Positions 1 through 9,626 of a stretch of 64,000 bases of DNA are shown piece after piece. The notes below the pieces were generated by a model, which made no database searches, had not been told where the DNA came from, and saw only the letters and a list, made by a program, of their open reading frames with translations. The position numbers and the translations under genes were made by a program. The stretch lies in assembly GCA_951640165.1 (NCBI GenBank), contig OX621244.1:13596001-13660000 (forward strand). The letters run 5' to 3'. Source of the DNA: Pseudoips prasinana (lineage: Eukaryota > Arthropoda > Insecta > Lepidoptera > Nolidae). Position 1 is the stretch's first letter; each line of letters starts with the position of its first letter.

Positions 1-657
1 TGCGTGGAGCGGGCCCAAACTGAGCAAGCGTATTCGCCGGCAGAAAATATCCTGACGTTCGCAGCACTTGCGGCGTTGCTTCCCATTTGGTTGTGACTAG
101 GCGGTGCAACAGGTTATTGCGGGCGTGCACCTTCCGCTTCAGTTCCTCACAGTTCCTTTTATAGGTGAGGGATCTATCCAAGATAACGCCGAGGTATTTA
201 GGAGAGCAGTTGTGAGTAGACACTCCTTCCCAGGCAATCTTGAGCTCACGCCCCGCCTGAGCGTTGCGAAGGTGGAATGCACAGGACTCAGTTTTGGAGG
301 GATTAGGCTTGAGAGAGTTTTCACCGTAGTACCTACTCAGGTCACTTAGTGCTGCAGTGAGATTAGCCTCAACCTTGTCAAAACTGGTCGCTTGAGACGT
401 GAGCGCAAGATCGTCCGCATATAGGAAACGGGAAGTATTTGGGCTGGATGGTTGGTCGTTGGTATATATATTAAATAGTAGCGGGGCCAAGACACTCCCC
501 TGGGGAAGTCCATTCTTTTGCCCCCTCCAACGACTTTTTTCCGAGAGAAGATGGACCTGAAAGCGGCGGTTGTGGAGTAGTTCGCGAAGAATGTTGACGA
601 ACTTAAAGTCAGCTGTCAGAGTCTCCACCTTCCACAGATCGTTCCGCCGTCTCAGAT

Positions 658-1581
658 TCACTGTGTAAGATAGGCTGCTGATAGATCTACAAACACAGCA
701 CCGGTCACCTTCCCCCGTTCAAACCCATCCTCAAAGTGTTGCGTGAGCTTGAGTACCTGATTGCTACAAGACTTTATTGGTCTGAAACCTGCCTGCTCTG
801 GGATTAATCTCGGGTCGACAAAGCTTGTGAGGCGTGTCAGCAACAGCCGTTCAAACAGCTTATATGTGTGGCATAGGAGCGAAATAGGTCTATAGATTTT
901 ACGGTCTTGTACCGGTTTTCCTGGCTTTGGTATAGCTATGACCTTTGATTTTCGCCAGATGCGGGGAATTTGAGAGGTTTCGAGACAGGTGTTAAACATT
1001 TGCAGCAACCAGGACACAGCAACTGGGCCAAGGTGTTCAATTTGCTTAACAGAGATGTTATCTACACCTAAGGCTTTACCGGGCTTTAGAGCTTTTATTC
1101 CCATGACGATATCTGGTAGGTGGAAAGGCTTGCTTATGTGGTCACAAGAGCTTGCGGAACTGCTCGGTTTTGGGGGCCTCGGGAGACGGCCAGATGGTTT
1201 GCCATTTAGTATGAGCTGATGAGCTATCTGATCAGCAGTAACCTTACCAGGTGTTAAGGGAGCAGGTGGATCGTTAGTAAGCTTCCGAATGGTATTCCAT
1301 GCTTTTTTACTATTGTGGGTCATGCCGATACCGGTAACAGTACTGATCCATCTTTCCCGGCGGTTCTCGCTAATTTGGGATAAAAGTTTTTCTCCCACAA
1401 GCAAGGTATCCTCTGCGAACGGGTTACTATTGAACAGAGACCCATACTCCTTAAATAGCTTTGCGGAATCACTCGACAGCCCTGGAACGTACGATGTGCG
1501 GCAACCCCTAGGAATGTGCTTTCGGGACACATTGCAAACTAACTCTATAAACTGGTCGTATCCTTTCGGGGAGGGAGGCAC
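658..1581 (-). pseudogene. LINE reverse transcriptase fragment, N-terminal part
   Basis: A 307-residue open stretch covers the linker and the first RT blocks (KALGVDNISVKQIEHLGP, KSKVIAIPKPGKP, YRPISLLCHTYKLFERLL, EQAGFRPIKSC, VFVDLSAAY). It stops right after the first catalytic block through a frame change. The palm with YADD continues in another frame down to the left edge. Part of the element at 1-2400. Confidence 0.8.
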
Positions 1582-1715
1582 ATCAGGAGAGCGTCGTCGA
1601 TATCCCGCGAAAATTGTTCCCAGTTTGCCTTTGTGTAGTTAAACCGGCGCTTTAGAAGGACTTGTAAAGGTCGCACAACCGGAACAATTTCACACATGAT
1701 AGGGCGGTGCTGAGT

Positions 1716-2366
1716 TCAGGGAATAGGAGTGCATACCGTCTTGACACATTGGGAACTTACGTTGGAGCTAACAAAGACAAGGTCCAGGTTATAGCCCCTC
1801 ATCCATCGGCCACTGTTGAAGGATGCCGGCTGCTTAGGGTCGTGAACCAAGACCAAGTCGTTAATTTCAGCCCATGTCTCAAGTGCTTGACCACACTTAT
1901 CGAGGTCTTTGTGGCCCCAAAGTGGATTGTGACTATTAAAATCACCTATCACAATTCTAACGGGTTGGTCGTCAGCACCCTCCCGGGGCCCAAGCTGAAA
2001 TGGAGTACCGGGTGGTTTCTAAATGGAAGTAACAGAGCAGTGGTCGAGGTTTACGGTGATTACCTCAATGCCGTTCTGGATCGAGCTTTCAGTCGATAGG
2101 ACACTCATTCCGGGAGTAACAAACACTGCGTTACCGTGTTTCGGGTGGCAAGTCTCGGAAATGAGGGTCAGTCCAGCTATGTAGGGACGGCTCTGCGTTT
2201 CATCTCGGTGGGTCTCCTGGACACAGAGGACATCACAGCGTGTTTTACGGTGGAGCTCGGACAACAATTTCGATTTATCCTCAGAGAAACCTTCGATGTT
2301 AATCAAAACTACACGCAGAGCCGGCTTATGCACTGGACCTGGTGGGGTGGTATTATAATTTGCCAT
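1716..2366 (-). pseudogene. LINE endonuclease domain, frameshifted
   Basis: Two open pieces in different frames (2366-2019 and 1952-1716) together cover an AP-like endonuclease. The N-terminal part carries LINIEGFSEDKSKLL and CVQETHRDE, which supplies the conserved Glu. The later part carries IGDFNSHNPLWGHKDLD, the Asp and Asn block. The break near 2015 means no intact EN protein can be made. Belongs to the LINE at 1-2400. Confidence 0.75.
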
Positions 2367-2529
2367 CGTGGTGAAAGGATTGGCCAGTCAGCGTTAGAAC
2401 TCGCTAACTGTTGCCCAGGTCGCCGAACGTACGGGTTTGTGAGGTACGTCACTCGGGGAGGCTCCTTTCGAGCAGTAATTATAAGACTTTATTTGTCAAA
2501 ACTAACGAAAGCAATAAACGCCACTAAAG

Positions 2530-3051
2530 TATAATTAAACAGGTGAATTCAAGCCCAACCAAAATGTATGTGGATCTGTAGCGAAAAGCGATTTCAAAAT
2601 GAATTATATCATGATTTTGAAGATTTCTCTTTCTAAAAACAAATCTAAAACAATAAATATTCATGCCTTTGATTTCTAAATAAATTGTGATATTTCATCT
2701 ATACACCTTGGTTCAGTTTGACTTAGATCGCTTCTTTCTATTCGCTGTCTTTATTCCCATAAACTTAAAAAAGATTTAAATTTATATTAATTCTACGTAC
2801 AAGTAAGTAATAGATCGTGACTTATATTTGATTATATAGAATTATATTTTTTTATTAAAGAGCTTGTAGTGATTGTCAAAATTTAATTTAAATTTTTATT
2901 TATAGTTTTAGATATATATTTTACTACATCTTGTCTGAATGGTTGTATACTGAAACCAATACGGCCCAGTTGAGACGGTCCGGTGAAACATAATCAAGTC
3001 GGCATGTATACTGGATTTGGTCCACTTGAAAGCGATAATTTTGTAGGTGCA
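2530..3051. other. AT-rich gap without a recognised gene
   Basis: This stretch lies between the LINE 5' side and the 160-bp tandem repeat. It is AT-rich. From about 2984 the sequence becomes open in the frame that runs into the tandem array. No splice-bounded exon, RNA gene or known repeat was recognised. Confidence 0.4.
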
Positions 3052-3533
3052 CACAGTACTTTTACTGTACGAACTCGAAGTTTAAAAGAAATAATCGACA
3101 GTAACGAAACATCAAGTGAACGATCGCGCTGTCATAACAACAAAGGTGAATATGTCGTAAAATATGGTTCTGAAGCTTATCATTCTATTGACAAATTCAG
3201 TGTTCAATGGACACAATACTTTTACTGTACGAACTCGAAGTTTAAAAGAAATAATCGACAGTAACGAAACATCAAGTGAACGATCGCGCTGTCATAACAA
3301 CAAAGGTGAATATGTCGTAAAATATGGTTCTGAAGCTTATCATTCTATTGACAAATTCAGTGTTCAATGGACACAATACTTTTACTGTACGAACTCGAAG
3401 TTTAAAAGAAATAATCGACAGTAACGAAACGTCAAGTGAACGATCGCGCTGTCATTACAATAAAGGTGAATATGTCGTAAAATATGGTTCTAAAGCATAT
3501 CATTCTATTTACAAATTCAGTGTTCAATGGACA
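3052..3533 (+). repeat. Tandem repeat, three units of 160 bp
   Basis: Units start at 3052, 3212 and 3372 and are nearly identical; the third has a few substitutions. Each unit carries an open frame (FTVRTRSLKEIIDSNETSSE) on the plus strand. Because 160 is not a multiple of three, the frame shifts at each junction and soon ends at a stop. This looks like duplicated former coding sequence or part of a satellite, not a working gene. The source protein was not recognised. Confidence 0.9.
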
Positions 3534-4436
3534 TGTAGTTGACCGCGCAATCCTCCACGTATCGTTCGCGCCGCCAACTTAAAAGCCCTATAACTTCTAT
3601 ATTTCTGCATTGTTCAATTTTTGGATTGTACCCTTCGATTACGAAGCTTCGTTAATTTCTTTTTGCAACTTTTTACTAGTTTCGATAACTTGGCGGAGCT
3701 ATTGTAAAGCACATATTTTATATGGCATAGCGTGATATTATATTAAATAGCTTGCAAACAATATCTGGAGTATTTTATTATACAGATATTTTAGAAATCC
3801 AAGGAACAACTTACGCACCATACCTAACATTGGAATCAAATATGACAGCTCACTTGATGATGATCTTTAAAAATTACCCATGGTACTTTCGCGACTGGCT
3901 TCTCTAGTTGAAATTCTCGAGTTTTATGAGGCTACATCCTGTTATATCATCATTCTGTCTCCCATTTGCTCTGGAGGCATAAGTTAATACTTATATTTTA
4001 TTAAGTCCTCCTTGATCCTTTCTGATTAAATTCATTGCGAGACCCATGGCAGATAAAATGATTCCCCGGGACTTGCCTGAGCCTCAGCGCTCATTGTCAT
4101 TTCATTGTGTACCACTGTTGGTCCTGGCTTACAGGAGTTGCAGTGGTGGGTAAGAGGGACGATTAGTCCGATAATAGAAGTAGAAAATAAGTAAAAAGCC
4201 TAAGCCAGCAAACTTTTTAACGTTACCGCCTAAAAATTATAGTGTATTTTTACCGCTAGTCTCAAGATTATACCATTGGTCGCAAGCCGGTGCTGACTGA
4301 CGTCACGGCGTGCTTCAGCAGCTCGAAGGACGCTTTGGTATGACATGGCATCTCGCAGCAAGCCCAACCACTCCCTATTCAACTATATACGGTTACGGTA
4401 TAATATACGGTTTGCTCTGTGCGGATCCGAAGATGT
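3534..4436. other. Gap without a recognised gene
   Basis: Mixed AT-rich sequence between the 160-bp array and the large inverted-repeat element. No ORF with recognisable content, no splice-bounded exon and no RNA gene was seen. Confidence 0.4.
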
Positions 4437-5230
4437 GCGTGTCCCCAGCTTCCTCATTGTTATAATCGAAATTCTAAGTATGCCATTTTAAAGCATAATT
4501 TGAGCAATTTAAAGTTTCAGTCATAGATTTAGAGCAATCACAACTTCGTTTCTATGATTTGTTAAATGTGTGTAAGCTGGACAAACGTGTCTCCAGCTGA
4601 CACATGCCGTAGGGGCAAAACCTGTGATGTTAGGGTTTTAAAATATAGTCAAAAATTTAGCTCATAATTGGAGCAATGAGAGCCTAAAAATCTAGCCATC
4701 ACACTCAAATATTAATAACAAAATACAATAAAACTACGATCATAAAACCATGTGCGAGCTTACACATGTGTATCTTCGTAATTATTTAAGCTACGATTAT
4801 GTATTATACCTAAAAATTCTGAGCAAAACTGCAGTATTAGGCTCCAAATTTTTCAAAACCTTAGCTCGAATAGTTTTTCTTAGACTAGGAGCTGCTGTCT
4901 CCTAACATATACATGTATGAGAAACATTTTGATTTTGACTTGTATGTACACTTATCAATTTACTATATGTAGGTATTTATTGTAAGTATGTGTACCTATA
5001 CAAAGTATAGTTCCACCATAAATTAACAACTCAAAAATAAATTATCAAACCTAAAATTTTGTTATAACGTGCCGAAGTAAATAAAATACTTGTTACAGAG
5101 CGCGCGCGCACGGCTATAACAGTAATTTCCTAGTGCGCTAACAAAATGTTTGATTTTTGTTCGAGTATCATCGGCTCTCGTCGGCTGGCAACTATTGAAG
5201 CGCGCGGAACGGCAGCGGCGCACTATATCC
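4437..5230 (+). repeat. Left arm of the foldback element
   Basis: Inverted copy of 6915-8183. It lacks the segment corresponding to 7378-7710 of the other arm, with the junction around 4873-4880. The inner part carries a GC-alternating tract (AGCGCGCGCGCACGG) near 5100, mirrored at about 6990-7002. Confidence 0.75.
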
Positions 5231-6169
5231 CTTCCGAGCTATATTCAAAATAATAAAATACAAGTATGTACTTAGTTACGACACATAATGCAGTGCGGTG
5301 CAACGATAACCTATTTTGACAGAAATTACAATTTAATTTGGGTCAGCGTGGATTGATAGCCTGTATAGAAAGTAAGTTTGTATAGGCAGATTTTGCTCTT
5401 GTATTTTAATGTTAACAACTAAATTTTAAAAATGAAAGGCTTATTAACGGTTATGGTTTATATAAAAGTAACTACTTACATATATCTTTTGGAAAAAAGT
5501 AGTACTGTATTTTTAATATACTTTTATCATTGTTTTCAGAATACTTAATATGCATGTAAATTGTATAGAAACAATCCTGAGCAACTCACTATTTTTAATA
5601 AAACATTTTCTCCCAGATGTGTATACACTGTAATGTTGGATACTCAGAATGGTTAACGTACGATGATTTGGAAGTAAGTATTGAGAAACAAAATGGTAAA
5701 ACTATGGTATTATCACATTAAATTAAATTTAAAATTTGTGAGGGTTACTTATAAAATAAAACATGTCAATTTATACAAGATGTCAAAAGAGTATTAAGAA
5801 CTGATGATCAATTGTAATATGTATGTAATTAAAAGTTGATTGATGTGAAAATTGTAACCGAACAATTTAATTCCTTTTATGAAATATACCGTTATCGCTG
5901 TTGTTTTAATAAGTAATACCTTAAATATTTGTCTCTGTATTATAAGTCTATTTATAATAAGTCGGAGGCAAAAAGCTCTGGTGCACAAGCAGGTATTAGG
6001 TAGTGAAACTTTTATTATACCGTCTACTGACCTGTGATTGTGTACGTAAATACCCATAAAAATATTAATAACAAAACTATGATAATTGAACGTTACGAAT
6101 CCATGTTGTTAAATAAATATTACTATTCCAATTAAAATGTCTTTATATTATTACATAGCAAAGTAAAAA

Positions 6170-6305
6170 TGAATGATAATTTAGACCCAGACACAGAACA
6201 AATAATCGTGTTCATGATATAACCACTTGTCCTGAGTGTGAATCGAATCCACGACCTCTGGCTTAGCCGTCATGGTCACTAACGACTAGACCAATAGACC
6301 AGTCA
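6170..6305 (-). mobile_element. tRNA-derived SINE
   Basis: On the minus strand the head reads TGGTCTAGTCG (A-box-like) followed by GGATTCGATTC (B-box-like), the internal pol III promoter layout of a tRNA-derived SINE. It lies in the centre of the foldback element and abuts the 170-bp duplication. Confidence 0.65.
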
Positions 6306-6309
6306 CTGT

Positions 6310-6655
6310 GATTACTTGCTTAAACTGAGTCGCATACTTGGAGTGGCACCATCACTCTACATAATTCCGCAGCCAGAAACAACACTATCTCGGCAGTGAT
6401 ATGTCACCGATGGTAATCAATGATTGCCAGGGCTCATTACGGGGAAACAGAAATAGCTATGCTCGCGACAGAGAAGACTGATTACTTGCTTAAACTGAGT
6501 CGCATACTTGGAGTGGCACCATCACTCTACATAATTCCGCAGCCAGAAACAACACTATCTCGGCAGTGATATGTCACCGATGGTAATCAATGATTGCCAG
6601 GGCTCATTACGGGGAAACAGAAATAGCTATAACATATATATCGCGACAGAGAAGA
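6310..6655. repeat. Tandem duplication, two units of about 170 bp
   Basis: The unit starting GATTACTTGCTTAAACTGAG occurs at 6310 and again at 6480. The copies are nearly identical apart from a small difference just before the shared end CGCGACAGAGAAGACT. The high identity indicates a recent duplication. No coding content was recognised. Confidence 0.9.
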
Positions 6656-6914
6656 CTTTGTTTTTGTAGCTAGCATAGTTGGTAGCATGCGACAGAGCTT
6701 TGTCCTCTGTATTGTACACAATGTCAAAGACATGAACTTGACTATGGGTGGTGTGGTGGTTATTATTTTTCATCAGGTGAGCCACAACCTCGTCTGGCAC
6801 CTTTGGAAATATAAAAACAATAACGAATAAGTAGTCCTACTTTCCAGTCGTTTGTAATAAACAAAACTGTAAAATATAATACTAGTGGACTGTGTGTAAG
6901 ACTAATTTATGCAT

Positions 6915-8183
6915 TATGCCGACGAGAGCCGATTGTACTCGAACAAAAAATCAAACATTTTGTTAGCGCACTAAGAAATTACTGTTATAGCCGTGCGCGC
7001 GCGCTCTGTAAGAAGTTCAACTCAACAAGTATTTTATTTACTTCGGCACGCTACAACAAAATTTTAGGGTAGATAATTTATTTTTGAGTTGTTAATTTAT
7101 GGTGGAACTATACTTTGTATAGGTACACATACTTACAATAAATACATGTTGTTTTAAAATTTATTAAATAATTATAAATTTATTAAAAATAATTTATTTA
7201 TTTATACATTATTTGGTATGGTAATTACTATAATTAGTGCGGCTGGTGCTTAAAAAAGGAAAACCTGAGCTATAAGCACCAGGTAAGATAGATACACACA
7301 ACAATTCAAAATCAAAATGTTTCTCATACATGTATATGTTAAGAGACAGGAGCTCCTAGTCTAAGAATATTTTTCTTACGTCAGTACAAAAGCTTAAATG
7401 ATCGAGACGGAATTAAAATAACTCTTATAATGTTAGAGATAAAGTTCAGACTCGATAGCAATTGTATAATGCACGGAACGGCAACGTCGCGTTTGACCGC
7501 TCCCGATCGAATATTTTAAAAATTTTGGCGGGAATAGCGTATTTGGCTTATAATTTTGAAAGTAAAAGGCCTAGAGATTTGAAATTATGCCTCGTGTGTG
7601 CTCCAATTATAACATGTTATTTGATCTTTAAAAGAAAACTGCAACTTATGTAGTTATCGTAATTCACCATGTAAGCCCGTGTGACGTGTCCCCAGCTTAC
7701 ACATACTTATTGCTTCGTAGCTCAAAAACTATTCGAGCTAAGGTTTTGAAAAATTTGGAGCATAATACTGCAGTTTTGCTCAGAATTTTGAGGTATAACA
7801 CATAATCATAGCTTAAATAATTACGAAGATACACATGTGTAAGCCAGGGACACGTGTCTCCAGCTCGCACATGGTTTTATGATCGTAGTTTAAATAATAT
7901 TTGAGTGAGATGGCTAGATTTTTTGGCTCTCATTGCTCCAATTATGAGCTAAATTTTTGAATATATTTTAAAACCCTAACATCACAGGTTTTGCCCCAAC
8001 GGCATGTGTCAGCTGGAGACACGTTTGTTCAGCTTACACACATTTAACAAATCATAGAAACGAAGTTGTGATTGCTCTAAATCTATGACTGAAACTTTAA
8101 ATTGCTCAAATTATGCTTCAAAATATGGCATACTTAGAATTTCGATAATAACAATGAGGAAGCTGGGGACACGCACATGATCC
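6915..8183 (-). repeat. Right arm of the foldback element
   Basis: Reverse-complement partner of 4437-5230. The extra block at 7378-7710 matches 33110-33390 (shared AACGGCAACGTCGC, CTTTAAAAGAAAACTG, ACGTGTCCCCAGCTTACACA). The block therefore belongs to the family, and the left arm has probably suffered a deletion. Confidence 0.7.
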
Positions 8184-8285
8184 GAAGTTGGTTTTGTGGT
8201 GATGATTGACTGGGATTTAGTGTTAAGTAATAGCAGTTCTTGCTGAAGATGAAGAGAAACTAATATGAACTGATACGTTGAAAAT

Positions 8286-8428
8286 GTACAGACGCCAGCA
8301 CATCCAGCTACCCCAATCTGTCAAATTTCTTTTATAGATTTAAAACTTTATATTATATAAGCATAAGGTTCATTTTCCATTGGGGAAATTTGACAGATTG
8401 GGGTAGCTTGATGTGCTGGCGTCTGTAC
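8286..8428. mobile_element. Hairpin MITE, family A copy 1
   Basis: A near-perfect inverted repeat has ends GTACAGACGCCAGCACATC and GATGTGCTGGCGTCTGTAC, arms of about 40 bp and a short AT-rich centre. Two more copies of the family lie at 31767-31907 and 37832-37976. There is no coding capacity. Confidence 0.9.
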
Positions 8429-8429
8429 A

Positions 8430-9526
8430 AACGGTGAATTCAAAAACTAATTTCATGATTTGAGATACGACATACGAAAATTCTGAGACTATTACAGAAT
8501 TTGTACAGAAAGACTTTGTAAAGTTGCTGCTTGGCGTCCCCCGGCATGTCACGATGTCCCGCGGTATAACTGTACCGAAAAAAAGTAAAATGAATACTCT
8601 CGATGAAATAAGGATAAAAATAACTTGATCAAAAATAAAATCCTTTGCCGTGCCGTGCCGCGACGTTAGTCTGTACCGGCCTTTATCGTTATCAAAATTT
8701 ATTTCATGACTAGGTGTTTATTGGAACTGTTTTTTTATGTCTTGTTTTAATATTTTACTAAAAGGTTTCCGGTAATGGGGTTTTAGTTTTTTAACATATA
8801 AGTCGGGTATAGGAATGTAAATCTTTATTGTCTTATTATAAAAAATACACAATTAAAAACATCTTAACCGTTAAAGTCATACAAATAGTACATCCATTAA
8901 ATAATGCTTAGGTTGTTTCCAGAGCCCTTGATCAAGGAAGCCGAGGCAATGAAATGTCAATGTGAAAATTAGAATGTAAGTATCAGGAAAGTATCAAGAA
9001 TAATAAGAAGAGAAAGTTAAAATAGGAAAAGACATGAAGTTATAGCAACTAGAACTAATTGCAAATACATTTAAAAACCTCAACTTCCCTTGATAAGTCA
9101 AAAACTTAAAAAGTCGTAACAAATTTGTTTTCCAACAACTGTATATCAAATGTGTCATATGTTAAAAATATCGAGGTATTTCATTATATAAAAATAATAT
9201 TCAATATTAGAGTTAATTATCATGCATAATCAACGGAGTTTATACCACAAGATGGCATGAATGTACAATCACAATAAAACAGGAGTGCAAACCGATGGTA
9301 GGGGACAGGCGGTGGGTATAAGATAGTCTACGTTAATCATAACCATTCCGTCTGCATCTCCTATTTCATAGTAAGGTAAAAAACGACTAAAAGCGATTAA
9401 AAACATTTAAAATGAGACATGTCATAACATAATACTAGTACAACAAATATTTTTGTTGAAATTAAAACTAATTGTAAACATCACAATTTCAGTCAGTTTT
9501 AAAATATTTCGCAACTCTATTAAGAG
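8430..9526. other. 3' flank of fizzy
   Basis: AT-rich sequence directly downstream of the fizzy stop codon on the minus strand; it should include the 3' UTR. TTTATT, the reverse complement of AATAAA, occurs at about 8823, but the real poly(A) site cannot be fixed from sequence alone. No other gene is visible. Confidence 0.4.
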
Positions 9527-9626
9527 TTATCTGATCAAAGAGTTCATATTGAGAATAGATTTAGCTGCCTTCGAGTCGGTAGGTTCTTTCTTCTTTGATG
9601 GATCCAACATAAAGCACTTCCACAAC
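9527..9626 (-). CDS. fzy: fizzy exon 10 (stop codon)
   Basis: Encodes [32 protein letters not shown], then a stop. The C-terminal Ile-Arg dipeptide is the conserved tail that docks on APC/C subunits. The acceptor CTTTCAG and the phase match exon 9. Confidence 0.95.

Larger units (their letters stand above)
1..2400 (-). mobile_element. Decayed jockey-like non-LTR retrotransposon (LINE), 3' end outside the window
   Basis: Endonuclease and reverse transcriptase pieces follow each other on the minus strand. The EN start lies at 2366-2019 (motifs VLINIEG, CVQETHRDE), a second EN piece at 1952-1716 (IGDFNSHNPLWG), and the RT at 1581 to about 1. The RT shows YRPISLLCHTYKLFERLL, EQAGFRP, LPQGSVLAPLLFNIY and FLYADD near 436-400. 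At least two frame changes break the ORF, near 2015 and near 675. The second falls in the first catalytic block, where the expected Asp after AAY is missing. No gag-like ORF1 is visible upstream. Family assignment as jockey-like rests on motif style only and is moderately sure. Confidence 0.85.
4437..8183. mobile_element. Large foldback (inverted-repeat) element, about 3.75 kb
   Basis: The left arm (4437 to about 5230) matches the reverse complement of the right arm (about 6915-8183) over most of its length. Landmarks include CGTGTCCCCAGCTT at 4438 against AAGCTGGGGACACG near 8161, and the GCGCGCGC block at 5100 against 6998. The right arm has about 330 bp (7378-7710) that the left arm lacks. 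The arms contain several spaced copies of an AGCTG...GGACACG-type motif in both orientations, resembling subterminal binding sites. No transposase is visible, so it is probably a non-autonomous DNA transposon. Related sequence occurs at about 23040-23140 and 33110-33390. Confidence 0.75.

Noticed and set aside
5794..6057. 87-residue minus-strand ORF in the centre of the foldback element
   Set aside because: AT-rich chance ORF with no recognisable motif or splice context.
6170..6305. Genuine tRNA gene at the tRNA-like head
   Set aside because: A- and B-box-like blocks are present, but no cloverleaf acceptor stem closes and a SINE body follows; the same holds for the other tRNA-like heads.
8370..8552. 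ORF overlapping the family A MITE
   Set aside because: It reads through one arm of the hairpin and has no independent support.
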